NCBI RefSeq assembly: GCF_030010375.1
Contig: NZ_JASCRY010000001.1
Location: forward strand, 930,001-994,000
Direction of reading: 5' to 3'
Source of the DNA: Flavobacterium yafengii
GTDB taxonomy: Bacteria; Bacteroidota; Bacteroidia; Flavobacteriales; Flavobacteriaceae
Length of the DNA: 64,000 bases
Position 1 is the first letter of the stretch. Each line of letters begins with the position of its first letter. Of the stretch, positions 49,601 through 57,368 are shown piece after piece. The position numbers and the translations under genes are program-made. Below the pieces are notes generated by a model. The model did no database searches. It saw nothing but the letters and a program-made list of their open reading frames with translations, and had not been told where the DNA came from.

Positions 49601-50828
49601 ACCGTCGTTAGGATTTATTTTTGGAGCACAAGACGATGTACGATATGAAGCTGCAAAAAATGGTTGGTTAACAAACTATCCTGATTTTAACCAAAATTTT
49701 TCTCAGGTTACCAATAAATTATTTAAGGCTACTGCAAATGTAGATTTGTTGCCGGATTTAAAAATTGATTTGACATTAGACCGCGCTTATTCTGAAAATT
49801 CCTCAGAACAATATGATGTTACTGATGGGGTTTATAATCCTAGATCTCCATATGATACAGGTATTTTTTCAATTTCTACGGTGTTGATAAAAACTTCGTT
49901 TTCGACTAGTGATGAAAATTCATCGGTTGCATTTGATGATTTTAGAATTAACAGACTTACGGTAGCCAATCGATTAGCTACACAACGAGGAATTGATGTC
50001 AATAATCCAGGTAATTTAGACCCAGATGGATTTCCGATAGGGTATGGAAAAAATAATCAAGCAGTATTGTTGCCTGCATTTTTAGCGGCTTACTCAGGCG
50101 GAAATGCTTCGGATGTTTCTCTCGGTATTTTTAGAAACTTCCCGATTCCAAACTGGTCGATAAAATACAATGGCTTGATGCGTTATGGACTCTTTAAAAA
50201 GAATTTCAAACGTTTCTCTTTGCAACATAATTATAGAGCTTCTTACACGATAAATGCGTTTAGATCAAATTTTGAATACGACAAAGACCCTGATGGAAAG
50301 GATGTAAGTGGTAATTTTTTCAATCAAACCATAATGTCAAATATAAATTTGGTGGAACAATTTAATCCGTTGTTACGAATGGATTTTGAATTGAAAAGCT
50401 CATTAAAAGTATTGGCCGAAATCAAAAAAGACAGAGCATTGTCAATGAGTTTTGATAATAATTTGTTGACAGAAGTTAAAGGGATAGAATATGTGGTAGG
50501 ACTGGGTTATCGTTTCAAAGACGTAATTTTCTCTTCCAGACTGGCGGACAATCCAACAGGAATAATAAAAAGTGACATCAATTTGAAAGCAGATGTGACC
50601 TATAGAAACAATCAGACGATTGTAAGATATTTGGATTACGATAACAATCAATTAGCAGGAGGACAAAATATATGGTCTTTGACGGTCAAAGCAGATTATG
50701 CTTTTAGTAAAAACCTTACGGCTATTTTCTACTATGATCACTCTTTTTCAAAAGCAGTAATATCTACTTCTTTTCCGTTGACAAATGTTCGTTCCGGAAT
50801 CACACTTCGTTATAATTTTGGGAATTAA
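43674..50828 (+). CDS. sprA: SprA, giant outer-membrane translocon of the type IX secretion system
   Basis: The 2384-residue protein has a signal peptide (MHKICIFLLVLFCGFASQAQ). It is recognised by its exceptional length and by SprA sequence such as IEMDLGMRYTKQDNPSFS, NVNANYDTQSTF and YVDDFEGSQSTIDMRSPYAW, with a barrel-type C-terminus ending in RYNFGN. SprA (Sov) forms a very large single-chain beta-barrel that exports type IX substrates, including gliding adhesins, across the outer membrane in Bacteroidota. The neighbourhood ruvA-sprA-gcvH is as I remember it from Flavobacterium johnsoniae. The frame is intact over its full length, which suggests a functional secretion and gliding system. 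Confidence 0.97.
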   Translation: MHKICIFLLVLFCGFASQAQVNQAAQDTVKTGFSIGKVQLKNPKSILSAYTYDPITDRYIYTNSVDGFSINYPIILTPKEYEKLVLKESMRDYFKKKVDAIEGKKEGSEEAKKDLLPRYYVKSGLFESIFGSNTIDVKPTGSIEMDLGMRYTKQDNPSFSPRNRSNLSFDFDQRISMSLMGKVGTRLNVNANYDTQSTFAFQNLMKLEYAPSEDDIIQKIEVGNVSMPLNSSLIRGAQSLFGVKTQLQFGKTTITGVFSEQKSQTKSLIAQGGGTIQDFDMFALDYDNDRHFFLSQYFRNRYDKSLVNYPFIDSRVQITRLEIWVTNKQNRVVVTNNNLRNIIALQDLGEAQLNGLTDNEVVVLDPIPASPPFFIAGPDAPTDNKNNAYNPELIQVGGGLLNPNIREIVTANSGFNTTVSEGQDYSKLENARKLNPNEYTYNAQLGYISLQQRLANDEVLAVAYQYTIGDQVYQVGEFGNDGVDATVVTGDSPSNQAIISQSLILKMLKSNLTNVKNPVWNLMMKNIYQIPGAYQVKQEDFRFNILYTDPSPLNYITEVPGSPFPSNPLPQNEVAETPLLKVFNLDKLNYNNDPQAGGDGFFDFMPGLTMDAQYGRIIFTTKEPFGELLFSKLSNTGSGENYNNTSSYNENQKKYVFRSMYRNTQSGALQDSDKNKFLLRGKYKSSGGDGIPIGALNVPQGSVVVTAAGRVLVEGIDYSVNYQLGRVQILDPSLQASNTPIEVSLENNSVFGLQTRRFMGVNVEHKISDNFLIGGTFLKMTERPFTQKSSFGQESVNNTIFGFNTNFSTEVPFLTRLVNKLPNVDTDVPSNLSVRGEIAFLKPDTPKADQFQGESTIYVDDFEGSQSTIDMRSPYAWSLSSTPERNTMSTYDFNANANDLSYGFKRAKLAWYSIDPIFYTQKPAGISNQDLSFNNTRRIFSEELYPLTDIAQGQSQVINTLDLSYYPSDRGPYNNSLNSATNPRDNFGGIMRSLNSTNFEQGNVEYIQFWVLDPYVGNGQVQQSNTGKIYFNLGEISEDVLKDGRKQYENGLGPDQILVNPQPLWGDVPASQSLIYAFDTNVANRTNQDIGLDGLANANEGAVYTNFASELDPAADDYTFYLNADGGVLDRYKNYNGTENNSAVDINDPNRGSTTVPDVEDINRDNTMNTINAYYEYSIDVQPNMNVGQNYITDIRNTQVTLPDGSTTDARWLQFKIPVSQPENTIGNISDFRSIRFMRMFMTGFSEEVTVRFGALDLVRGEWRRYTNTLDFNDTNVADDGTNLDVLAVNVQENNERCPINYIVPPGVQREQLYNNNTVINQNEQSLALRVSGNGLEPEDSRAVFKNVSIDMRQFKKLKMFLHAESLPNEVVLQDNQMVGFIRFGNDFTQNFYQIEIPLKVTSPSSASNTDCSPLSAEEVWPEENEIDLSLALLTKLKILAMSINPSTLPLDGIYYPDNDPANTEGDGSDRLRLGIKGNPNFGLVRTLMVGLKNNESRNDVKGEVWFNELRLADMDNQGGMAAVLNVDTNLADFATVSASGKKSTIGFGTLEQGPNERNREDTEQYSIVTNVNLGKLLPPKWQINLPFNYAIGEETITPEYDPFNQDIKLKQLLANTANQNEKDNIEKRAIDYTKRKSINFIGVRKDRSPEQKQHVYDPENFTFSQSFNEVERHDFEIEDYVDQQVNSSVDYAYTFKPKSVEPFKKTKFMKKSNYWKLLSDFNFNYLPSNISFNTNIIRQYNRQQFRQVDVEGIGLDPLYRRNFAFNYQYGFNYNLTKSLKLNYTASSSNIVKNYLNEDNEPIDTFTIWDSYWDIGDPNQHMQQLVVNYEIPINKIPLFSFVKANYSYTGDYSWQRTSNALSQIEIEGNSYNLGNTIQNASSNNLNATFNMDMLYKYLGLTKNANKTVPKPKATAPKPGEKIVNTNANQVPKNNEFVDGFIGVLTSIKNIQMNYTYNSGTVLPGYTPSVGFLGSSRPSLGFIFGAQDDVRYEAAKNGWLTNYPDFNQNFSQVTNKLFKATANVDLLPDLKIDLTLDRAYSENSSEQYDVTDGVYNPRSPYDTGIFSISTVLIKTSFSTSDENSSVAFDDFRINRLTVANRLATQRGIDVNNPGNLDPDGFPIGYGKNNQAVLLPAFLAAYSGGNASDVSLGIFRNFPIPNWSIKYNGLMRYGLFKKNFKRFSLQHNYRASYTINAFRSNFEYDKDPDGKDVSGNFFNQTIMSNINLVEQFNPLLRMDFELKSSLKVLAEIKKDRALSMSFDNNLLTEVKGIEYVVGLGYRFKDVIFSSRLADNPTGIIKSDINLKADVTYRNNQTIVRYLDYDNNQLAGGQNIWSLTVKADYAFSKNLTAIFYYDHSFSKAVISTSFPLTNVRSGITLRYNFGN

Positions 50829-50865
50829 TTTTTCTAAAAGGCAACAATTTTGAATAGAAGATTAT

Positions 50866-50873
50866 TACATTTG
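50866..50873 (+). promoter_or_regulatory. -7 promoter element TACATTTG of gcvH
   Basis: TACATTTG fits TAnnTTTG in the 93-base gap between sprA and gcvH, 48 bases before the ATG. A correctly spaced -33 TTG was not found. Confidence 0.45.
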
Positions 50874-50921
50874 TGGCATAAAATTTAAATTATCAATAAA
50901 TAATTATCAATTACAATTTAT

Positions 50922-51302
50922 ATGAACATACCAGTAAATTTAAAGTACACTAAAGATCACGAATGGGTTAGTATTGATGGCGATACAGCAACTGTAGGAA
51001 TCACTGATTTTGCACAAAAAGAATTAGGAGATATCGTATATGTTGAAGTTGAAACTTTAGACCAGACTTTAGACAAAGATGAGGTTTTTGGTACAGTAGA
51101 AGCAGTTAAAACCGTTTCTGATTTGTTCCTTCCGTTAACAGGTGAGATTATTGCTTTCAATGACGCTCTTGAAAGTACTCCTGAAAGTGTTAATTCTGAT
51201 CCTTATGGAGCTGGATGGATGATCAAAATAAAAATTGCAAATATGGCAGAAGTAGATGATTTATTGTCAAGCGAATCATACAAAGAACTTATTGGTGCCT
51301 AA
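50922..51302 (+). CDS. gcvH: Glycine cleavage system H protein
   Basis: The 126-residue lipoyl carrier protein starts [15 protein letters not shown] and has the lipoylation site Lys63 in [12 protein letters not shown]; the C-terminal segment ([14 protein letters not shown]) is also typical. It shuttles the aminomethyl group between the P, T and L proteins of glycine cleavage. No other gcv genes are nearby, as is common in Flavobacteria, where gcvH sits alone behind sprA. The downstream VanZ-like gene overlaps its end. Confidence 0.97.
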   Translation: MNIPVNLKYTKDHEWVSIDGDTATVGITDFAQKELGDIVYVEVETLDQTLDKDEVFGTVEAVKTVSDLFLPLTGEIIAFNDALESTPESVNSDPYGAGWMIKIKIANMAEVDDLLSSESYKELIGA

Positions 51303-51672
51303 ACAACTCTATTTTTTGGCCGCTTTATTATGGGCTGGAGTTATTGCTTTTTTTTGTTTAGTTCAACTGAATAATGTTCCACTGGGAGAGGTTTCAAATC
51401 TAGATAAATTAGTGCATGTCTTTTTTCATTTTGTTTTAACGGTACTTTGTTTTTTGTTTTTTCAAAAATATACAAATGCGATAAACAGCTTAAAACCCAT
51501 AATAATTTCTTTTCTGTTTTCTGTTTTTTTTGGAATAGGTATAGAAATAGCGCAAGAATCATTTACCATTACCAGGCATGCAGATGTATTTGATGTTTTA
51601 GCAAATTTATCTGGTGCAATTTTAGGAGTAGCAGTTATTATTTTATTTGATTTAAAAACAAAATTCAGATAA
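51295..51672 (+). CDS. VanZ-like small membrane protein
   Basis: The membrane protein of about 125 residues has four hydrophobic helices and the VanZ-like pattern [11 protein letters not shown] in helix 2 and [29 protein letters not shown] near the end. The frame is open from an ATG at 51256, but this would overlap gcvH by 47 bases; GTG at 51295 ([13 protein letters not shown]) gives a natural start with the 8-base overlap type also seen elsewhere in this window. VanZ-like proteins are of unknown function outside glycopeptide resistance, and no resistance role is implied. A terminator follows 16 bases after the stop. Confidence 0.82.
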   Translation: MPKQLYFLAALLWAGVIAFFCLVQLNNVPLGEVSNLDKLVHVFFHFVLTVLCFLFFQKYTNAINSLKPIIISFLFSVFFGIGIEIAQESFTITRHADVFDVLANLSGAILGVAVIILFDLKTKFR

Positions 51673-51688
51673 AATTCAATTTAAATAG

Positions 51689-51712
51689 AGTCCCACTTTG
51701 GTGGGACTTTTT
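51689..51712 (+). terminator. Terminator after the gcvH-VanZ pair
   Basis: AGTCCCAC-TTTG-GTGGGACT is a perfect 8-bp stem with a four-base loop, followed by T residues. Confidence 0.9.
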
Positions 51713-51849
51713 CATTTATAGTATTCATAAACAGGAATGTTTATTTAGTTTGGTTGGTCTTTTTTTTAAAAGCATGTAAAAACTTTAGTTCTAGCGTTAA
51801 AAATACAAAATAGTGAAATTTTATAGTAAACTTATGTTCATATAAAATG

Positions 51850-51857
51850 TATTTTTG
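51850..51857 (+). promoter_or_regulatory. -7 promoter element TATTTTTG of deoC-remB
   Basis: TATTTTTG fits TAnnTTTG and lies 37 bases before the deoC ATG. The 137 bases between it and the preceding terminator hold no gene. Confidence 0.45.
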
Positions 51858-51894
51858 TGCGTCATAATCTACTCTAATTAAGAAATCAAAGCGC

Positions 51895-52638
51895 ATGAAT
51901 ATTAAACAATATTTAGATTCTACCTATTTGAAAACGGCAGAACAAGCGGGACTAAGCGAAAAAGAAAATACTTTGGTAGTCAAAGGATTTATCCAAGAAG
52001 CCATCGAGGAACATTTTAAGCTTATTATGATTCGTCCTAATATGGTTTCATTGGCAAAAAAAATGATTGTTGAGGCAAATTCGGTGGTGTCAATAGGAAC
52101 TGTAATTGATTTTCCGGAAGGTAAATCGTCATTAGAAAGTAAGCTTAGTGAAGCTCTTCAGGCAATACATGACGGTGCTGATGATTTAGATTTTGTATGC
52201 AATTATGAAGCTTTCAAAAGAGGAGAAGTAGAGTTAGTAAAAGAGGAAGTTCTGAAATGTACCCAATTAGGTTTAGGTAATAATAAGGTTGTAAAGTGGA
52301 TTATTGAAGTCGCGGCTCTAAGTGATAAGGAAATTATCCAGTTGTCAAGTTTGATAAAAAATGTAATCGTTTCTAATTTTAAACAAGAACTTTTCGCTTC
52401 GGTTTTTGTGAAGTCTTCGACAGGATTTTATAAAACAGAAAATAATTTGCCAAACGGCGCTACTATTCCTTCAATAATGATGATGCTTGAAAACGCTTCG
52501 CCTCTTCCGGTGAAAGCTGCTGGGGGTGTGAGAACTTATGAAGAAGCAGTTAAGATGATTCAATTAGGAGTGAAAAGAATAGGTACATCAGGCGCAAAAA
52601 GTATTGCTAACGGACAAAATTCACATAATGAATATTAA
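51895..52638 (+). CDS. deoC: Deoxyribose-phosphate aldolase
   Basis: The TIM-barrel protein of 247 residues contains the class I aldolase residues: Asp99 in DDLDFV, the Schiff-base Lys173 in VFVKSSTGFYKTE, and Lys207 in PVKAAGGVRTYEEA. It cleaves 2-deoxyribose-5-phosphate to glyceraldehyde-3-phosphate and acetaldehyde during deoxynucleoside salvage. The C-terminus (RIGTSGAKSIANG) is typical. The next gene, remB, begins 19 bases downstream on the same transcript, a pairing I recall from Flavobacterium johnsoniae. Confidence 0.95.
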   Translation: MNIKQYLDSTYLKTAEQAGLSEKENTLVVKGFIQEAIEEHFKLIMIRPNMVSLAKKMIVEANSVVSIGTVIDFPEGKSSLESKLSEALQAIHDGADDLDFVCNYEAFKRGEVELVKEEVLKCTQLGLGNNKVVKWIIEVAALSDKEIIQLSSLIKNVIVSNFKQELFASVFVKSSTGFYKTENNLPNGATIPSIMMMLENASPLPVKAAGGVRTYEEAVKMIQLGVKRIGTSGAKSIANGQNSHNEY

Positions 52639-52657
52639 ATTCACAAAAAATATAAAC

Positions 52658-54781
52658 ATGAAAAAAGGGTTGTTGGCTTTATTTTTATTTTCGTACTCCT
52701 TTTTTACATATTCTCAAGATTTAAATACTGCTTCAATACAATCTGGCAATTCGGCGGAGCGATTTCCTGTTTTTCCTGATTGTGTAAATCTACAATCTAA
52801 AGTTTTAGAAAGCTGTTTTTACAATCAAGTTCAGGATTTTGTTTTTCAAAATTTTCAAGTTCCGGATAATTTAAAACAAAATAATTTTCAAGGGAATGTA
52901 AAAGTCCTTTTTGAAGTGGACAGTAATGGTGTTTTTAAAGTGATTTATGTTGATGCTGTTGATGAAGCATTGATAAAAGAAACAAAAAGGGTTTTTAGTG
53001 CATTTCCAAAAATAGAACCGTCAACCTATAACGGAAAACCTACCTACTCCAAGTTTACTATTGCGATTACCATACCCTTGAAAAGTAGAGCAGAACTTGA
53101 AGCCGAGGCTTTGGCGAAGGCCGAAATCGTTTCAAATAATAAACCGAAACTTACGGAATTGGATAGTATTGTATATAAAAAATTTACTAAACCGGAGTTT
53201 GAAAGTCATTTGAATGTTCCTTTTTCGCATAGTTATTACGCACAATTTGATGGTTCTTTAAATCAAGTGGGAAGTAATAACCATACGGCATCAAAACCAT
53301 ATACGTATGCTGAGGTTTCGAAATATTATGACCTGAAAGCCGTTAATGAAAAGATAAAAAAGAAAGCTTCAGGCTGGTGGGCAAGAAAATTATGGAATGA
53401 GAGTATGGTAGAAATTCAGGGCGAAGGATATTGGTTTACGCTAAATCCTATACTTGATTTGCAGGTTGGTAAAGCTTCAAAAAGTGAGGCGTCTTATACA
53501 TACGTAAATACACGAGGAATCAATTTTAGAGGAGGTTTGGGCAAGCAGCTTAACTTTTCTACCACGGTTTTTGAAAGTCAAGGGCGTTTTGCGGATTACT
53601 TTAATCGTTATGCAGAATCCATCAAGCCGGCGGGAGGAAATCCTGCTATTATTCCTGGGATAGGAATTGCAAAAGAATTTAAGACGGATGCGTATGATTT
53701 TCCTTTGGCTGAAGCCAATTTGACTTTTACACCTAGTAAATATCTTGATTTGCAATTGGGTTATGGCCGAAATTTTATTGGGGATGGATATCGTTCTTTG
53801 TTAGAAAGTGATGGTGCCAGTCCGTACCCTTATTTTAAATTGAATACTAATTTTTGGAAAATTAAATATACCAATACCTACATGTGGCTCAAAGATGTTC
53901 GTCCTGAGGTGACATTAGAAAGAACGTATGCTACAAAGTTTATGGCAAATCATTATTTGAGTTGGAATGTTTCGAATAAACTGAATCTTGGTTTCTTCGA
54001 ATCGGTGATTTGGACCAATACGAATGACAGGGGATTTGATGTGAATTTTGTGAATCCAATTATATTTTATCGCTCGGTTGAATTTGCTTCTTCGGCAAGA
54101 AGTGGAAATGCTGTTTTGGGATTGACTTTTAAGTATAAATGGAGTAATCAAATTAATTTCTACGGACAGTTTATTCTGGATGAGTTTTCTCTTGGAGACA
54201 TCAAAGAAAGAGACAATAGTTGGAAAAATAAGTACGGTTATCAGTTAGGTGTTAAGTATTATAACGCTTTCAAAGTTGACAATTTACTGTTGCAATTAGA
54301 ATACAATCACGTGCGTCCTTATGTGTATTCTCATAGTATGCCAATCACAAATTATGCCCATAACAATCAGAGTATAGGACATCAATGGGGAGGAAATTTC
54401 AAGGAATTTATTGCTATTGCCCGTTATCATAAAGGAAGGCTTTTTGCTGATGCAAAAGTTACTGTGGGAACTAGAGGACTGGATTTTGATACTGCCGAAG
54501 ACAGCTTCAATTACGGAGGAAATATCTATAAAGATTACGACGAAAAAAGACCATTTGATAGTGGTGTAAAAGTGGGGCAGGGAAATAAAACGGCTGTTTT
54601 TATTGCTGATTTTCAAGGTGGTTATTTAGTGAATCCGTCGACGAACCTGAAGCTTTTTGGAAGTTATATTTATAGAAGTTTTGATCCTACAAAAAACACC
54701 GAGACAACTTTCACTGAAAGCACTAATTGGTTTACTTTAGGATTGAGAGCTGATATTTTTAATTGGTATTTTGATTATTAA
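52658..54781 (+). CDS. remB: Gliding motility outer-membrane protein, RemB-like
   Basis: The start at ATG 52658 gives a signal peptide (MKKGLLALFLFSYSFFTYSQ) and 707 residues; the upstream in-frame ATG overlaps deoC. The N-terminal part (residues about 55-150) looks like a TonB C-terminal domain (FQGNVKVLFEVDSNGVFKVIYV, then FTIAITIPL). The remainder is a Wzi/capsule-assembly-like outer-membrane barrel (GLGKQLNFSTTVFESQGRF, YLDLQLGYGRNFIGDGYRS, LGLTFKYKW). Position behind deoC, four genes after sprA, fits remB of F. johnsoniae, a gene linked to gliding motility. The assignment rests on context and domain order, as I cannot compare the sequences directly. Confidence 0.8.
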   Translation: MKKGLLALFLFSYSFFTYSQDLNTASIQSGNSAERFPVFPDCVNLQSKVLESCFYNQVQDFVFQNFQVPDNLKQNNFQGNVKVLFEVDSNGVFKVIYVDAVDEALIKETKRVFSAFPKIEPSTYNGKPTYSKFTIAITIPLKSRAELEAEALAKAEIVSNNKPKLTELDSIVYKKFTKPEFESHLNVPFSHSYYAQFDGSLNQVGSNNHTASKPYTYAEVSKYYDLKAVNEKIKKKASGWWARKLWNESMVEIQGEGYWFTLNPILDLQVGKASKSEASYTYVNTRGINFRGGLGKQLNFSTTVFESQGRFADYFNRYAESIKPAGGNPAIIPGIGIAKEFKTDAYDFPLAEANLTFTPSKYLDLQLGYGRNFIGDGYRSLLESDGASPYPYFKLNTNFWKIKYTNTYMWLKDVRPEVTLERTYATKFMANHYLSWNVSNKLNLGFFESVIWTNTNDRGFDVNFVNPIIFYRSVEFASSARSGNAVLGLTFKYKWSNQINFYGQFILDEFSLGDIKERDNSWKNKYGYQLGVKYYNAFKVDNLLLQLEYNHVRPYVYSHSMPITNYAHNNQSIGHQWGGNFKEFIAIARYHKGRLFADAKVTVGTRGLDFDTAEDSFNYGGNIYKDYDEKRPFDSGVKVGQGNKTAVFIADFQGGYLVNPSTNLKLFGSYIYRSFDPTKNTETTFTESTNWFTLGLRADIFNWYFDY

Positions 54782-54814
54782 TAATTAAGTACAATAGAAA
54801 GAAAATAATAAAGC

Positions 54815-54846
54815 GCCACAATTCATTAGAGTTGTGGCACTTTTTG
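54815..54846 (+). terminator. Terminator after remB
   Basis: GCCACAA and TTGTGGC form a 7-bp stem with a ten-base loop, followed after two bases by a run of five T. Confidence 0.8.
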
Positions 54847-54961
54847 TTTTGGTGAATTTGAGATGGCAAAGTTAAGATTGTTATAGTTGGTTTTCAATGA
54901 CTACAAAACTGAAAGTAAAATCTAATGAAATATAAGAAAAAAAAGATTTTTCAACTATTTG

Positions 54962-54993
54962 TTGTAAATAAAAATAGAATAGCAGTATCTTTG
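54962..54993 (+). promoter_or_regulatory. Promoter of the TonB receptor-PepSY operon
   Basis: TTG at 54962-54964 and TATCTTTG at 54986-54993 are 21 bases apart, a good match to the Bacteroidota -33/-7 promoter. The first ATG follows at 55027. Confidence 0.6.
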
Positions 54994-55026
54994 TCAAGAA
55001 TCAGTCTAAATAAAAATAACTAGATA

Positions 55027-57366
55027 ATGTCCTTGATGAATATTTTAAAAATGAATTCAAAATTACTTTTTCTATTGCCTCTTTTAGTGTTATTTACCAC
55101 AAATTTGAATGCACAATCACTACGCTTAAAAATTGAAAATGAATCAAAAAAACCAATTGCCAATGCTTCAATTTCATCAAACAATAAAATAATTGCCACA
55201 ACAAATCTTTCTGGTGAAGCGTCAATTTTGAATACTCAAATTGAAAATAAAACCATTTTAATTTCGGCTCAAAATTACCAATCTCTTTCTTATACTTTTT
55301 CCAATTTAGAAGAACAAAGCACGATTACACTTGTTTTGAATGAGGAAAATCAACTTCAAGAAGTAGTAATCACTGCTGGTAGAAAACAAGAGAATATTGC
55401 TACGATTCCTTCTTCGGTAACCATAATGAATCAGAAAGAAATACAACAACAAAGCAGTATTAATAGCAATTTGTCGTCTATTTTAGGAAACGTTATTCCT
55501 GGATTAGGTACTGCAACCAATAAAGCGACCAACTCGGGGCAAACTTTACGTGGAAGACAAGTTTTGGTTTTGATAGACGGAATTCCGCAATCGACACCTT
55601 TGATGAACGGTTCCCGTGATATACGCGCTATTGATGCAAATGCAATTGAACGTATTGAGGTAATTAAAGGAGCTACTTCTATTTATGGAAATGGTTCAGG
55701 GGGTGGTATTATCAATTATATTACTAAAAAAAGTCCTTTGAATAATAGTTTTGGAGGAGTAACTACAGTGGGGACAACATTTAATCCGCTTAATAGTAAA
55801 GAAACCTTTGGTTATCGTATTTCGCAATTTTTTAATGGAAGAAAAGACAAATTTAGTTATGTTCTTGGAGGATCGTATGATTACACAGGACTTCAAAGAG
55901 ATGCTAAAGGAGTTCCTTTAGGGCAAACAGATGGTTTGTCTAATTCACATCAGGCTAATGCTTTTGTGAAATTAGGTTACGATATGGACGAAAATACTAA
56001 TTTCAGCGTAGTGTACAATTTTTATGGCAGTACTCAAAAAGCCAAATATATTAGCCAAGCGGGTGTGTATGGGCAAACTCCAACAATTGGAGTTCGAGGT
56101 ACAGAACCTGGTAAAGAAGCAGGAACGCCATATAACCACAATTTCATGTTTACCTTTTCGAAAAATAATTTATTTAAAACCACACAATTGGATGTGTCAG
56201 CTTATTTGAATTCTTTTCAATCAATGAATCGTTATGTAACTGCTGGAACTGCTTGGTTTGGTCCAGGACAAACAATGATTAATTCGAATAAAAATGGAAC
56301 GCGAATTAATTTGAACACCCCTTTTACAATTGCTTCGTTACCTTCTGAAATTACTTATGGTATTGATGTATTGAATGATGTTACTTATCAAGATTTGGTT
56401 GATGGATGTGTGTATATTCCGAAAATGGATATGTTAAATATTGCTCCTTATGCACAATTGAAAATGGATGTTTTGGAAAATTTAATTTTCAAAGGAGGAA
56501 TTCGTTATGAAAATGCAACAGTTCGTGTTAAAGATTATAATACTATTGCAACAGGAGCAAATAATGCAGGTAGTATTTTTGTAGAAGGCGGTAAAATTCC
56601 ATATAATGCTACGATGTTTAATGCTGGTTTACGATTTAATAAATATGAGGTTTTTAATCCATTTGTGAGTTTTTCTCAGGCATTTGCTATTAATGAATTA
56701 GGTCGAATTTTACGAAGAGCGAATGAGAATACCATTGCAAGTTTAGAAACAGATCCTATTATTACAAATAATTACGAAGCGGGTTTTTCAAGTAAATTCT
56801 ACAATTTTAATTTAACAGCAGCTTATTATATCAGTACTTCAAAATTAGGAGCGAACTTGGTTGATGTAGGTGGTTATTTAGTGGCGCAACGTGAACCTGA
56901 AAAAGTTAAAGGATATGAAATAACATTAGATTATAGATTTTCTAATAAGCTTAACCTTGGTGGAAGTTATTCTTATGTTGAAGGAAAAGCTGAATTTGAT
57001 GATGGAAGTACTGTTTACCTTAACGGATCGCGTATTGCTCCACCTAAGGCAACGGGTTTTGTTACTTACAAACCTACTTCTGATTGGAATTTGCAATTAT
57101 CTTGGGTTAATACAGGTTCTCGTGATCGTTTTGCACTAAATAGCAATGGAAGGTATAATAATAGTGAAGGGCCTATTTTGACTGTGAATTTAGTGAATTT
57201 TGCAGGAAGCTATTCGTTTAATGAAAATTGGTCATTAAATTTAGGAGTAGAAAATTTGTTAAACAATTATTATTACCCAACAGTAAGTCAGTATCGTGCT
57301 TTAGCTGCAGAATATGTAGTTGGAAATGGTATGACAACGAGTTTAAATTTGCGTTATAAATTTTAA
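55027..57366 (+). CDS. TonB-dependent receptor, probable iron-siderophore or haem uptake
   Basis: The protein of up to 779 residues has three possible in-frame starts (ATG 55027, 55036, 55051); the last gives the neatest signal peptide (MNSKLLFLLPLLVLFTTNLNAQ). A carboxypeptidase-like domain (residues about 31-110) precedes the TonB box region (VVITAGRKQENIATIP), the plug (VLVLIDGIPQSTPL, IERIEVIKGATSIYGNGSGGGIINYITKK) and a barrel ending LNLRYKF. It belongs to the siderophore-receptor type, not SusC. The PepSY protein 2 bases downstream, often paired with siderophore receptors to release iron by reduction, supports ferric-siderophore import. The ligand is unknown. Confidence 0.88.
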   Translation: MSLMNILKMNSKLLFLLPLLVLFTTNLNAQSLRLKIENESKKPIANASISSNNKIIATTNLSGEASILNTQIENKTILISAQNYQSLSYTFSNLEEQSTITLVLNEENQLQEVVITAGRKQENIATIPSSVTIMNQKEIQQQSSINSNLSSILGNVIPGLGTATNKATNSGQTLRGRQVLVLIDGIPQSTPLMNGSRDIRAIDANAIERIEVIKGATSIYGNGSGGGIINYITKKSPLNNSFGGVTTVGTTFNPLNSKETFGYRISQFFNGRKDKFSYVLGGSYDYTGLQRDAKGVPLGQTDGLSNSHQANAFVKLGYDMDENTNFSVVYNFYGSTQKAKYISQAGVYGQTPTIGVRGTEPGKEAGTPYNHNFMFTFSKNNLFKTTQLDVSAYLNSFQSMNRYVTAGTAWFGPGQTMINSNKNGTRINLNTPFTIASLPSEITYGIDVLNDVTYQDLVDGCVYIPKMDMLNIAPYAQLKMDVLENLIFKGGIRYENATVRVKDYNTIATGANNAGSIFVEGGKIPYNATMFNAGLRFNKYEVFNPFVSFSQAFAINELGRILRRANENTIASLETDPIITNNYEAGFSSKFYNFNLTAAYYISTSKLGANLVDVGGYLVAQREPEKVKGYEITLDYRFSNKLNLGGSYSYVEGKAEFDDGSTVYLNGSRIAPPKATGFVTYKPTSDWNLQLSWVNTGSRDRFALNSNGRYNNSEGPILTVNLVNFAGSYSFNENWSLNLGVENLLNNYYYPTVSQYRALAAEYVVGNGMTTSLNLRYKF

Positions 57367-57368
57367 AA

